DNA of 64,000 bases from Tetramitus jugosus (GCA_937625935.1 OW569387.1:186001-250000); one strand, 5' to 3'. Shown: positions 31,708 to 41,450, numbered from the stretch's first letter. The notes: generated by a model not told the origin, from the letters alone. Made by a program: numbers and translations.

Positions 31708-34538
31708 TTATGTTGGTGATGATGGTGTTGTTGTTGTTGTTTGATGAATGATATCTCTTCGGAGCAAGTGATAGAAGGGTAAAAGGCAGTTGTTGAATGG
31801 TGATGATCTGAATCCTCGTCTCATGGCACTCAAATGGTTACTGTATCGATGTATGAGTAAATGATGCATCATTTGATTCATGTATTGCATCATGTTGTGT
31901 CTCGTTACCACACCTAGTTGTTGTTGAAGATCACTGTTGTTGTTATTAGTGTGGTTCGTCGTTGTTGGGAATCGAAGACGCATCAATTCCAAGTCACTCT
32001 GTTTTGTGAGAGCTTTGAGTTCTTGTGCTTCACTGGGGAACACCATTTCGAGGTCAGAAAACTGTATGATCGATTCCAACTCTTCCTCTCTGCACAATAA
32101 ATACTTCCAGACATGGGGAGCCAACAGTGGAAATTGCCATGTTATTTTTTCTTGTTCGTAGATTGACTTTGCCAATAGTCTGCCCAGTCCTTCGTACTGC
32201 ACAATCAATATGTTGTTGTTCTCACCAGTTGAGAAATCAGGCAATGGAATCGTGAACCCGCACGATGAGTGAGATTTGACGAGTAAGTTTGCATTTTGGA
32301 TGACACGGTTGAATATCAACTGGAACCAACCTTGAGGAACAGCCCATGGCTGCAGCATCGTGTCCATTTTCGGTAGTTGAAGCAGTAGTGATTCATAGTC
32401 GTGGGAATTGATTGTGATGGGTGTTTGGTTAGATTTGATCTGTCGTAGATAGAGTCCCATGGCTTCCAACGTGTCTGGTGATAATGTTGCAGTTTCCGTG
32501 CTCTGAGAACTGTTGGCTTCTGTATGATGATTAGGACAGCACAAATAAGTTTGAACTTGCTCCTTCAGTGTAGAGTATTCGCGAGAGACAGATTCCAGCT
32601 CTTCCGTCTTCTTTTTCAAGGCAATTTCTTGTTCTTCCTTGTTGACAATGTTCTCCTCTGTTTCCATGTCAATATCGAGCAGTTCAATCTCACTCTTCAA
32701 TCTCCTGATATGTCTCTCAAGATGAAAGAATCGATCCAAAGTTTCCTTCATCTGATCATTCTGTGTGCTCATGTGCATGGTAAGCTTGTGCATATTTGTG
32801 AACCGTACTTCATCAGTAGCAATACGCTGATCGAGTAGTGACGCAGTTGATATTAGCATTGAAGCACCCTGTTTTGCTTGTTCATTTCTTGAATGTTGCA
32901 GCACATATTGTGCCTCGTCGAGCAATTGTTTATAAACCATTGCTTCGTTGAGTGTAGCCTGAAGTTGTGCTTCATAGCTCTTCCTCGCTCTGGCAATATC
33001 AGGCAGCACATCTTCAATGAGTTGATTGTTCACGCTATTTCGGGTACTTGATTCGTGTACAAAATCACGATAGGCGGTTGTATATTCCCTCCATCTTGTC
33101 ACATTCGGTTTCCAATCAGAGCACGATTTCAAAATTGAACTAATGAGATGATCAATCTGCGAGAGAACATTGTTGCGTTGATCCATGAGCTGATATCGAA
33201 GAGTAGTTGTCTTGCAACGGAATATCTTGGATGCCATTTCTAATTGTTCGTCCCACAACTCTTTCACAAGAGAGAATTGCTTGTTGTTCTCTTGAATACA
33301 ATCGTTCAATTCCTTCTCAACTGTCGGTTTCGTTTTTGCAAAATATACGGCATTCATTACGTCGTGATGCTCAAGATTGGCGATTGCTGCTCCGTCCAAC
33401 ATTAGTTGACCAAGCAACACTGATGCAATGGATGGTGTTTGCTTTGACGAAGATGTCACATGGAAACTAGGAGGAGCTTGTTGTTTTGCTTGATCCAATT
33501 GCTCAGTTAACATTTGAATCTGTTTCTGTTTCTCCTGCAACTGAAACGTATGGATGTGTGTCATTTGTTGAATTTGACCCTTGAGTTCTTCAATATCACT
33601 TCTCGCATTCAAGAGCTCCTCTTCAGCCTGTCGTGCAGTCATTTGTGACTCACCAAGATTTGTCTGCTGCAACAGCACATTGGTCATCTGATTAATGAAT
33701 TGTTGAGCACCTTGTGTTGATTTGTTGTTACTCTTGTTAATTTGGCTTGTTTCTTGCATGATATTCGTCACTTGTTCTGCAGAGTGAGCCTTGGACTCGA
33801 AAGAGTTGATCATTTCTCTGACATCGTCCGTACAGGCCAAATCTGCTGCTGTTTTACCACTCTAGAGAGGTAGTTGATGAAAAACAACATCATACAGGAG
33901 TGAGCAAAGAATTGTTTCTTACTATCCATCCATCACAATCAATGATCGAATAGAATCATTGTAAACCATTCTTTGATCAAAGAATGAAGGAACAACATAC
34001 CGATGTTTTAAGCGTTTTATCCGCACCCCTCTTCAATAATTCCATTGTAAGCTCCTTGAAGCCATTGTAAGCTGCTCGATGTAAAGGAGTTCGTTGATTT
34101 CCCCACTTTTTACAATAAAACACAAAAAGTAAGTCGTGATCCTCGAAGATAACTTTGTAACTGACCAAAGACAATTTGCAATAACTTTGCAAAATACAGT
34201 GCAACAAAAAGATCCAAGTGTGAAAAACAAACCTTTCGATCATCAACCACGTTGATATTGACATTTTCGTGATTCAACATGTGAATCACTTTGTCGAGCT
34301 TATTATCCATGCATGCCTCCATAAATTCAACATCTTTTGATGATATGACCATCTTCTTTGTGTTTTTTTGGCGCGAAATGTTTTCTGAGCTTTGATGCCC
34401 AAAATATACATCGATCAGTTGAGACAAATGCACCGAATTGGCACTTAATGTCTCATCTTCCCAAGAAGCCACAATAAAAGCTTTGGGATTCATTTTGGTG
34501 GTAACATGTTTTAAAAGAGAAGCGTATGTATTAAACAT
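31708..34538 (-). CDS. Ankyrin / coiled-coil protein with HECT N-lobe lacking C-lobe
   Basis: Three exons: 34538-34233, 34105-34001 and 33861-31708, all phase 0 (introns 127 and 139 bp, GT-AG), giving about 854 residues. After a short N-terminal region, ankyrin repeats lie near residues 65-150 (FMEACMDNKLDKVIHMLNHE; TPLHRAAYNGFKELTMELLKRGADKT; SGKTAADLA). A coiled-coil-rich segment spans about 190-560. The last ~215 residues match a HECT ubiquitin-ligase N-lobe: QGWFQLIFNRVIQN (family GVxREWF), then YEGLGRLLAKSIYEQ (FIGRxLGxAIY), HVWKYLL, DLEMVFPSEAQELKAL and AMRRGFRSS...LLPFYHLLRRDII. The frame stops where the C-lobe with its catalytic Cys should begin, only 26 bp from the next gene. It is predicted not to transfer ubiquitin by itself. 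The 34538 ATG is 3 bp from the SDR stop; MNPKAFIVAS (34493) is an alternative start. Confidence 0.75.
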
Positions 34539-34541
34539 TGT

Positions 34542-35381
34542 TTAGAATGAATGAATTTTTCTCTGATAGTAGTGCTTGCCACTCTGAATGCCTTCCTTAG
34601 CTGCAATCAACCAGAGCATAGTGTCGACACCCTGGTCCACAGGCAATGCACCCATCTTTCCCTTTAGCTCCGCAATTTCACTATTGTTATGCTCTGAGAA
34701 CAATGTTTCTTTACCGAGTCCTGTTGCAACAAAGCCAGGATTTAGTGATACGACCCGATTCAAGTACTTTGATGGATCATTGCCACGTGTTTGAAGTGCC
34801 ATCTTGTTATTGTCAACATAGAGCTGATGTAATCCAACCATTAACCCATTCTCAGCTGCTTTTGAAGCTCTGTAACTGAGCAATCCATATCCGTCTTCTG
34901 GCTCTTCTAACCAACTGGCAGAACTGCTCACAAACACAACAGTTCTCTCAAAATTTGCATTCGGAGAAGCAAACAACAATGGTAATGCATACTTTGTAAA
35001 AAAGTGATATCCTTCCACGTTCACACGATAAGTCTCCTCATCCAACTCGTCTGATATCGTTTCTTGTCCAAATCCAGGCATAATCGATGCATTGTTCACC
35101 AGTACATCAACATGTGAATACTTTAGTGAAAATTGTTCAAAGAATGACTTGATAGAGCTTCTGTCTCCTTGATTACATGCAATACCCGTAATGTTTTGAT
35201 TGTTTGACTGCTGTTTCAAACGTTGCACAGTTTCATCCAACGGTTGTTGACTTCTGGCTGTCAAGACCAATGTGGCTTGTCGTTCAGCGAGACTAAGAGC
35301 AAGTTGTGCTCCTAAACCTCTTGAGGCTCCTGTAACGATGATGATTTTACCTTGGAGAGATCGTTCTTCAAATGATTGCAT
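34542..35381 (-). CDS. Short-chain dehydrogenase/reductase (SDR)
   Basis: A 279-residue classical SDR, an NAD(P)-dependent oxidoreductase with Rossmann fold. Motifs are IIVTGASRGLGAQLAL (cofactor-binding TGxxxGxG, residues 14-30), a nearby RS pair favouring NADP (inference), DVLVNNASIMPG (NNAG motif), FVSSSAS (catalytic Ser), YRASKAAENG (catalytic YxxxK) and SLNPGFVATGLG (PG motif). Length is typical. There is no targeting sequence. Substrate cannot be told. It shares a divergent promoter with the TPR gene and lies head-to-tail, 3 bp apart, with the ankyrin gene downstream. Confidence 0.93.
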   Translation of the reverse strand: MQSFEERSLQGKIIIVTGASRGLGAQLALSLAERQATLVLTARSQQPLDETVQRLKQQSNNQNITGIACNQGDRSSIKSFFEQFSLKYSHVDVLVNNASIMPGFGQETISDELDEETYRVNVEGYHFFTKYALPLLFASPNANFERTVVFVSSSASWLEEPEDGYGLLSYRASKAAENGLMVGLHQLYVDNNKMALQTRGNDPSKYLNRVVSLNPGFVATGLGKETLFSEHNNSEIAELKGKMGALPVDQGVDTMLWLIAAKEGIQSGKHYYQRKIHSF

Positions 35382-35652
35382 TGTATTACTTTGTTTTGTT
35401 GTGAGTGTATGTTTTGGTTTTTGGGAGTCATTTAGCTCGGTATTTATATGTGTCCTTTGCGCGTTTTTTGCGCCCCATCAGGTACCAGCGCAAAACTCCT
35501 AAATCTCGCGGCTGTAGTGTGACCGTTCCCGGCTTGAGATCATTTGGTCTCTTTACCATAAATGAATTTTTCCATTTTGTAGTTTCCAAACTACAAATAC
35601 GATATTCAGGTTGATTGTCCTATGAAAATTTCCCTTGAAGCCAGTATCATCA
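35382..35652. promoter_or_regulatory. Divergent promoter SDR / TPR gene with paired E2F-like motifs
   Basis: 271 bp between head-to-head genes. It contains TTTTTTGCGCCCC (about 35464-35476) and the inverted AGCGCAAAAC (about 35487-35496), both fitting the E2F/DP core. TAGTTTCCAAACTA (35579-35592) is a further palindrome-like element. Confidence 0.4.
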
Positions 35653-36903
35653 ATGAGCACTCTCAGTACTTCAAGATCAGTTATTTTTTCCGAGCGCTTG
35701 GACAGTTGTTATGATATCATAACTGCTGGAGCTCTTTTATTCCTCCAACGATTCATTCAAAAAGATACGAGTTCCGCGATTTTGTTCAATGAAACAAACT
35801 CCATGATTCTTCACAACAACCAACAACATCCCAGCAAACAAACAGAACTCAAACCAAAAAACATGAACAGTTTATTTTCCTCGGGTAGACTCCCCACTGC
35901 CTCCCAACTGTTTTTCAATGATCTCTACCGGGCCATGCAATCATCTGGAGACGTCAAATTGTCTCAGTTGACTCACCTGTCACCAAAAGCGGATTTACCA
36001 GCGGAACAAGTCGTCCAGATACATCAGGATTTTATAGATTGTTATGACTATCATTTGAGTCATCCATTGTCGTTTATTCACAGTCAACCAGGTGCCTCCG
36101 TCGTGTTAACTGCGCTCCGCTTCGGAATAATTTACTTGGACCAGAATGAGGGGTGCGAAAGCAAAGTGATTTGTCAGTTGACTGACTTGTTGAACGAACG
36201 ATTGAACTACCATGAACAACAACAACAAATTGACAATGAAAAACACCGACTAGTGAGACCTGATTTATTGATGTCCATGTGCTACAACAATAGAGCATCC
36301 AAGTATGACAAATTAGGACAGCATGCACGAGCTATTGAAGATTACAATCGATCAATTGATATCGAATCAGAGTTTAGTGTGTTCTATTATAATCGAGCGT
36401 GGTCGTATGAAGAGATGCGAACGAAAAAGGAGTCGACAGACAGTGAAGACGATCTGTGGGCACCATTGGACTCGACCAGTGATTCTGTTGTGGATGAACA
36501 GAGTGGAGTTCATGAGCTTTCTACTCAAGAAATGGAAGAATGCACATTTAGGGACTATTGTAATGCTATACGGGTGGATCCGAGACACACATTGGCTCGT
36601 TATGGTCGTGCAGTCAAGTATTATTATCGTGGACAGTACCGATCGGCAGTGCGAGATTTGAGTGTAGTGATTGATGAGTTGGAGCCTGAGAGTGCGTTCG
36701 CACGATCACAGAGAAGTTTTTGTCTGGAGAGGATGGATCGAGTGATTGGAGCACTTCGGGACATGAATTTTGCAGTTGCGACACAACGGTATGAGCAGAG
36801 AAAAGATGAACAGTGCTCATATGAGAGTAGTTCAGCAGAGATGATGCGAGAGAAGGAGCTGAGACGGTGCATTCAGATCAAATGCTCAGATGTGTTGTTC
36901 TAA
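35653..36903 (+). CDS. TPR-repeat protein
   Basis: A 416-residue protein starting at the ATG at 35653 (the frame upstream has only TTG). Tetratricopeptide-like helices are clear from about residue 195: CYNNRASKYDKLGQHARAIEDYNRSIDI, then FYYNRAWSYEE, TLARYGRAVKYYYRGQYRSAVRDLSVVID and ARSQRSFCLERMDRVIGALRDMNFA. The N-terminal ~190 residues have no recognised domain. A D/S/E-rich linker interrupts the TPR array near residues 265-300. TPR proteins are general interaction scaffolds; the partner cannot be told. No membrane span or signal is visible. Confidence 0.75.
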   Translation: MSTLSTSRSVIFSERLDSCYDIITAGALLFLQRFIQKDTSSAILFNETNSMILHNNQQHPSKQTELKPKNMNSLFSSGRLPTASQLFFNDLYRAMQSSGDVKLSQLTHLSPKADLPAEQVVQIHQDFIDCYDYHLSHPLSFIHSQPGASVVLTALRFGIIYLDQNEGCESKVICQLTDLLNERLNYHEQQQQIDNEKHRLVRPDLLMSMCYNNRASKYDKLGQHARAIEDYNRSIDIESEFSVFYYNRAWSYEEMRTKKESTDSEDDLWAPLDSTSDSVVDEQSGVHELSTQEMEECTFRDYCNAIRVDPRHTLARYGRAVKYYYRGQYRSAVRDLSVVIDELEPESAFARSQRSFCLERMDRVIGALRDMNFAVATQRYEQRKDEQCSYESSSAEMMREKELRRCIQIKCSDVLF

Positions 36904-37703
36904 TAAACATCACAAGGTGTAATTGACAAAGGAGATTGATCACACATTTACTCCCTCACCTACGTCGACACAGCATAGTATCAATTTAACAACATGGTGA
37001 TAAAAGTGCACTCACACGTCTAAAACAAGCGTTTCAATTGTTTCAAACAATTTGCTTCAACTGGCAGCTCCCTTGTTGGAAGTTTTATCAAAACAATATT
37101 GTTTTCATTTTCGATCAATAATTTCATCCCAACAGTTCTTCAACAAATTTATCTCATAAAAGTGACATATCATCTAGTGTACTTGTGTCTACCTTCAGAT
37201 TTGAGAGAATAATAAGGGTGTATTGATAGGCTTCATCGATGGACTCCAGTAATTGTTTCTGCCTAATTTGTGAAAATTGGCGTTCCAAGAAGTACGACTA
37301 TTGATGACATTTACAAGAAGACGCGAGATATCAATAGTGACTTTTATTGGACCGAAGAACATTAATGAAACCAAAGGGATCACTCAAAAAGAAGCGGAAC
37401 AACACCTGCATGCTAGCACAACTGATAAACAACGCTTACAGCTGTATCCAACCGCATCGGGTTGCGCAGCACCTATTGACCGTTAAGGATTAGAACCGTC
37501 GTCCCTCACAACAATGCTGTTACTCTTGCGTGATCAATTCGTCCACCCGGTTTAGTGATTTATTGAACAACTAGCTAGAAAATATGATTGCTAGCTCACT
37601 TATTGTCCGTGTTGAAGTCTAAGAAATAAGTGTTTGGGGTTGTTGTCCTGTTTGATAATTTACATTGTGGAACGTTTGTTTATCTACAGGACCAAAGAAT
37701 GTA
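36904..37703. other. 800-bp gap without a supported gene
   Basis: No convincing gene. Short frames exist (for example a CxCxxC-containing 21-codon ATG frame starting at about 37239, and a charged frame around 37280-37360) but none has a recognised domain or splice context. A GGTTCTAATCC-like stretch on the minus strand (about 37485-37497) does not fold into a tRNA T-arm. The left part serves as the TPR gene's 3' flank. Confidence 0.4.
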
Positions 37704-39092
37704 CTATATCGTTGTGACAACGGTTGTATCAGACAAGAGTCCCTTTTGCTGAGTAGCGAATAGCTTGTTGGAGAAGGCAGACTGACTCTTCGGCACACTG
37801 TACAAGAAGACGTGGTTCCCAGTTGGAGCACAGCCGATTAGGAGTTCACTGTTGAATGAATCCTTCGAAACCCAGGGCACAAAAACTTCAGAAACAGAAC
37901 TTCTATCCTTCTCGAGTGGACATATCAGATGAGCCTGATCAGAACCAACGAACTCCTTGGAGCCACAAACGTGAGGTATTCCTTGGTTTGTAATAAACAT
38001 TGTAAAAGTCACTCCACAACCGTAATCGAGCACAGGTCCAATCGACAGAGGAATCTGAGTGACGATCAATTGTCTGTAAACAATAGGAAGTCCCAGAGCA
38101 CCATGTGAATTCTCTCCACAACCATAAAAATTGTTTGAGTGTGTTCGAAACACAGTGAAACAACTTCCACATCTTGCATCAACAACTTTCTCATCTGGTG
38201 GAACACCAGCCACCAAAGTAGGACTCACTACATTGATTGGAGAAGCAGAGTTCAATCCACATTGGCCATGGTTATTATAACCCCAAGCATAAGCTGACCC
38301 ATCCTCTGCAATCACTATAGAATGCCATTGACCACACTGTACCTTCTTAATTACCTTCAATCCACAGAGATCTGGATGATCTACTCTGAGAGGAGTGTGA
38401 CTCGCTTTATCCTGTATCCCTTGACCCAGAGAGCCAAATGCACAGTACCCAGAAGTATAAACACAATTGTCAACTGTTACAAACACTGTATGAAATGCAC
38501 CGGGTGAAATATACTTCAATTTTTTGCCCTCGATCCTGTCCAATCTCACAACCTTATTGATATTGTCGGTCCCAGTTGATAATCCACATTCTCCATGGGT
38601 GTTGAATCCTGCAGCAAACACAGACTCATATCCTTCACTAATGAAGAATGAATGGAGACCTCCACACGTTGTTTCAACAATATCACAATTGGACAACTCT
38701 GGTATCAATGTCACCTGTTTCACGATGTCCATCGTATCAGGCAAAGCACAGCCGCCATAAGAATTACTACCACAACTAAACACACGCCTCTGATTGGTCA
38801 CAAACAGTGAGTGAAATTGACCACAGGACACATGCTGCACGTACTCTCCAGGTTCAAACAATTCCCTCTCAGATGCAAACTCTTGTCCGATAGATCCATA
38901 TTGCACCACTTGAACAAACGACTTGACAAGATCTCCTGTGTGATCACTGGGTGAACCCAGAACGAGATATTCATGGTCTTTCTCCGTACACTTGTTGTCC
39001 TCATAGTAGGAACGATTGAATCCGGTTTGATGGTGTTGAGAGTCGCCAGCACCATGTACATTCAACCTTCTTTGCACTTTTGCAACTGACAT
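37704..39092 (-). CDS. RCC1-repeat beta-propeller protein
   Basis: A 462-residue protein of RCC1-type repeats from the first ATG (MSVAKVQRR). Blades are seen as a repeated V.CG..HS.....(G).V...G.N..G..GL pattern: HVSCGQFHSLFV/VFSCGSNSYGGCAL, ETTCGGLHSFFI/VFAAGFNTHGECGL, YISPGAFHTVFV/VYTSGYCAFGSLGQ, KVQCGQWHSIVI/AYAWGYNNHGQCGL and DARCGSCFTVFR/FYGCGENSHGALGL. That makes about six or seven blades. RCC1 folds act as GTPase exchange factors or docking platforms; nothing here indicates a specific partner. There is no signal peptide. Upstream extension relies on TTG only. Confidence 0.85.
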   Translation of the reverse strand: MSVAKVQRRLNVHGAGDSQHHQTGFNRSYYEDNKCTEKDHEYLVLGSPSDHTGDLVKSFVQVVQYGSIGQEFASERELFEPGEYVQHVSCGQFHSLFVTNQRRVFSCGSNSYGGCALPDTMDIVKQVTLIPELSNCDIVETTCGGLHSFFISEGYESVFAAGFNTHGECGLSTGTDNINKVVRLDRIEGKKLKYISPGAFHTVFVTVDNCVYTSGYCAFGSLGQGIQDKASHTPLRVDHPDLCGLKVIKKVQCGQWHSIVIAEDGSAYAWGYNNHGQCGLNSASPINVVSPTLVAGVPPDEKVVDARCGSCFTVFRTHSNNFYGCGENSHGALGLPIVYRQLIVTQIPLSIGPVLDYGCGVTFTMFITNQGIPHVCGSKEFVGSDQAHLICPLEKDRSSVSEVFVPWVSKDSFNSELLIGCAPTGNHVFLYSVPKSQSAFSNKLFATQQKGLLSDTTVVTTI

Positions 39093-39203
39093 GTTCTCTC
39101 TCTTTTTTCTCAAGTTCCGAAAGAACTGGACTTCTTTTTTTTGAGCCCACAAAACTCGAAGCCATGAACTGGGGTGGAGGAGTCGTTTATTTTGAATTCA
39201 GTA

Positions 39204-39713
39204 CTATTCTTTGGGATTCTTCCTCGCAAGAAATTTGTCAAGAGTAGAAGGAATGTAGATAGATTTCCCAGCAATCGTAAAACCGATGATGGAGTCTGCC
39301 AAAAGAGCAATCATGAAAAAGCCACAGTCACGTACTCTGACGGGTTCCAAGCGTGAAACAATCATTCCCACAGTTTTCTCCACCACAAAACCGGAGACCC
39401 CGGACAGCACCCTTTTCGACATCAATTTTCTCCACGAGCTGTTGTTCGATCTTTTGATCAATAAAATCTCTAAACTGTTCCTCAGAGATCCCAAGAGCAT
39501 TCAAACCAATAATCGCCACAAACAAGATGGAAACCAGCAAAGTTAGAGCTGCTAAAAAGGACATGAATATGGAGGGTAGTATCATTCTGACAAATGGATA
39601 AATCAGAAGCATGTAAAGTGCTATGCAGATACCGACCTTTAACTCAAACCAATGTGACCACAGAGGACCAATAGGTTTGATGGAGCAAAGAGCGAAGTAA
39701 TCTTGGATATCAT
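39204..39713 (-). pseudogene. Broken tandem copy of the downstream membrane protein
   Basis: Homologous to the intact gene at 40039-40716 on the same strand, including 5' and 3' flanks. The copy keeps an ATG (39713) with MISKITS...LLVLCGHIG, but that frame stops at once. The middle part (ALYMLLIYPFVRMILP...ISEEQF) continues in a second frame that lacks an ATG at the matching place. The C-terminal part (SGFVVEKTVGMI...FTIAGKSIYIPSTLDKFL) lies in a third frame after an indel near 39410. Relative to the intact gene an N-terminal transmembrane stretch is deleted. I see no splice sites that restore one frame, so it is probably a pseudogene. Confidence 0.65.
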
Positions 39714-39826
39714 CTTGTTTTGATTTTTGTTATTGCTTTTGAATCTTCAGTTGTTTAACGTTTCGTTTTTCATTACAACTTCTTTTCTTTCGGGCTTTTT
39801 GCTTGTGATGTAACCATCATGAACAA

Positions 39827-39834
39827 TGACGTCA
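39827..39834. promoter_or_regulatory. CRE-like TGACGTCA upstream of the broken copy
   Basis: The full palindrome TGACGTCA, followed by CC. The same element with the same following bases occurs at 40809-40816 upstream of the intact copy, so it was duplicated with the gene. Binding by a bZIP factor is inferred. Confidence 0.4.
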
Positions 39835-40038
39835 CCAAGGATGAATTCAAGGTGTTTTCTGTCTTGTCTTGATGTCTCCTTGACTTTCAACAAGGAAGAC
39901 CGCTGTCAATATTTCATCCGATTATCTTATCTTTGAAATGAATAGAAGCAAGAATCTCTTCATTTTTACTATAGCAGAACGTTGTGAGTGTCCCAGATAT
40001 CAGCAATGGATTAATGTTACAGATTGTTTATTTTGAGT

Positions 40039-40716
40039 TCAGTTCCTTCTTAGCTCTGCCTCTCTGACCACTTTTTCAATAGCGTCCGGAAAGTAGTAAC
40101 ATTTTCCAGCAATTGTAAAGGCTAGCATTGAGGAGTCATGTAAAAGTGCAGCCATGAAAAGGCCGTGGTTGACTACCCTGAAGATGTCAGAATTTGAAAG
40201 TACATGATTCATGGTTTTCTGTCCAATGAAGCTGGAAAACATGGATAGTAACCCATTTTTTGTGTCAACCTTGATTTCGAGTTGTTTTTCAACATTTGCT
40301 TTGACAAAGGCCGTAAACTGTTTCTCAGAGATAGCCAAGTCTCGCATACCAGAGAGAGTTACGAAGACGATGGAAACCACCAAAGTTAGAACTGCTAAAA
40401 AGGACATGAACGAGGGAGGGAGTATCATTCTGAGCATGGGATCCATGAGAAGCATGTAAAGTGTGATGTTTCGACCGACCTTATCTATTGACCAGAGAGA
40501 AAAGCACAACATCGCGAGAGAAAATCTAATATCACCAGAGTAACAGTAATTCATAATTACACTGATAAATTTAATAATGATCAGCGAATATACTCTGGAA
40601 TTCGTGATAAAGGCAAGAATGATGATGGTCAAGACGAGCCCTAAAAAGTATACCAAACTATAACCAATGTGACCACAGAGGACCAATAGGCTTGGTGGAG
40701 TAAAATTGGATATCAT
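40039..40716 (-). CDS. Small multi-span membrane protein (unrecognised)
   Basis: A 225-residue protein with no family I recognise. Hydrophobic segments lie at about residues 8-38 (LLVLCGHIGYSLVYFLGLVL), 43-60, 64-75 and 95-120 (MILPPSFMSFLAVLTLVVSIVF). The first half is a multi-span anchor. The C-terminal ~100 residues are soluble-looking, with FMAALLHDSSMLAFTIAGKCYYFP conserved in the neighbouring broken copy, which suggests this part carries the function. The tandem arrangement implies recent local duplication. A CRE-like element (40809-40816) lies 93 bp upstream. It is divergent from the selenoprotein W gene. Confidence 0.65.
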   Translation of the reverse strand: MISNFTPPSLLVLCGHIGYSLVYFLGLVLTIIILAFITNSRVYSLIIIKFISVIMNYCYSGDIRFSLAMLCFSLWSIDKVGRNITLYMLLMDPMLRMILPPSFMSFLAVLTLVVSIVFVTLSGMRDLAISEKQFTAFVKANVEKQLEIKVDTKNGLLSMFSSFIGQKTMNHVLSNSDIFRVVNHGLFMAALLHDSSMLAFTIAGKCYYFPDAIEKVVREAELRRN

Positions 40717-40808
40717 CTTGCTTTGTTCTTGATTTTTTGTGAATCAACGATTGCTCGTAAAAAACTTTGTAAGGTTTCCTTACAACTTCTTTTTAGGACT
40801 TTTGCTCG

Positions 40809-40816
40809 TGACGTCA
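40809..40816. promoter_or_regulatory. CRE-like TGACGTCA between membrane protein and SelW genes
   Basis: The palindromic bZIP-type element is shared with the duplicated promoter at 39827. It sits between the divergent membrane-protein ATG (40716) and the selenoprotein W ATG (40938) and could serve either. Confidence 0.4.
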
Positions 40817-40937
40817 CCACGGAGAACATATGGAAGGAGATCTCCTCCTATGAACTTCGGATTTCTCCCATTTCGCCCCGACTGACTTTATCAAAAACAA
40901 CCAAATCAAACAAACCGTGTTTTATATAACCAAAGAA

Positions 40938-41315
40938 ATGATGAAATTATTCATGTAGGTGTCACCCTAATTGCTTTATATTATTGATCACAAACGAACC
41001 AAAAAACACCCCAACTAACAAATTCCAAATTCCAAATTCACAAACAACAGTGAATACTGTACTAGCTGAGGATACGCTTCCACTTTCAGACAAGCAAAAG
41101 CTTTTTTCGAGAGTGGAGGAGACATTGTTGTCGCAGGCAACGTTGGAATGAAGAAACCAAGGAGTGGTGCTTTTGAGATCACATTGGAAGATGGAACTGT
41201 GCTCTTCTCAAAGTTGAAAACTGGCAAAAAACCAAGTATGACTGATCTTCAGTCTATTCTTGGCCAGTTGTTGGAGTCCAAGGAGGAGAAGGAGGAAGTG
41301 GAGGCAGAGCTCTAA
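40938..41315 (+). CDS. SELENOW: Selenoprotein W (in-frame UGA = Sec), two exons
   Basis: A SelW/Rdx-family thioredoxin-fold selenoprotein, missed by ordinary ORF finding. Exon 1 is 17 nt (40938-40954, encoding MMKLF plus AT). The intron 40955-41050 is GTAGGT...AACAG (96 bp). Exon 2 is 41051-41315. The join gives MMKLFIEYCTSU GYAS..., 93 residues including selenocysteine. The TGA at 41067-41069 sits exactly at the redox motif C-x-x-U of SelW (animal pattern VVYCGAUGY). Downstream, the frame stays open to the TAA at 41313-41315 with the family's GAFEITLEDGTVLFSKLKTG strand-turn-strand block. Family length is about 85-95. The role is thiol redox in the cytosol. A candidate SECIS lies at 41544-41649. 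The divergent neighbour is the small membrane protein. Confidence 0.85.
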
Positions 41316-41406
41316 AAAAAGCAACCCGTTTCACTTGTGTGCGACCACTTTTTGAATGGTTGTTTTTTTTGTCTTGTTTGTGGTATCATGTTGTTGCTTG
41401 TTTGTC

Positions 41407-41450
41407 ATGTGAGTAGGTGTTGGTAATAATTGGTATGTGGTTGCTCACAT
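41407..41450 (+). other. Inverted repeat in the SelW 3' UTR
   Basis: ATGTGAG (41407-41413) and CTCACAT (41444-41450) are perfect 7-base complements with a 30-base loop. It lacks the paired TGA/GA core of a SECIS at its stem, so I do not assign it that role. Confidence 0.35.

Noticed and set aside
37239-37304. Mini-ORF with CxCxxC (21 codons)
   Set aside because: Too short, no splice partners or homologue recognised; such motifs arise by chance.
37440-37560. Possible tRNA on the minus strand (GGTTCTAATCC-like arm)
   Set aside because: T-stem pairs at only three of five positions and no anticodon arm or acceptor stem could be drawn.
41015-41227. Minus-strand 70-codon open frame
   Set aside because: Opposite-strand shadow of the selenoprotein W second exon.
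41407-41450. 7-bp perfect hairpin as the SECIS of SelW
   Set aside because: It contains GTGA but no opposing GA at the stem and no AA bulge in the expected place; the element at 41544-41649 fits better.
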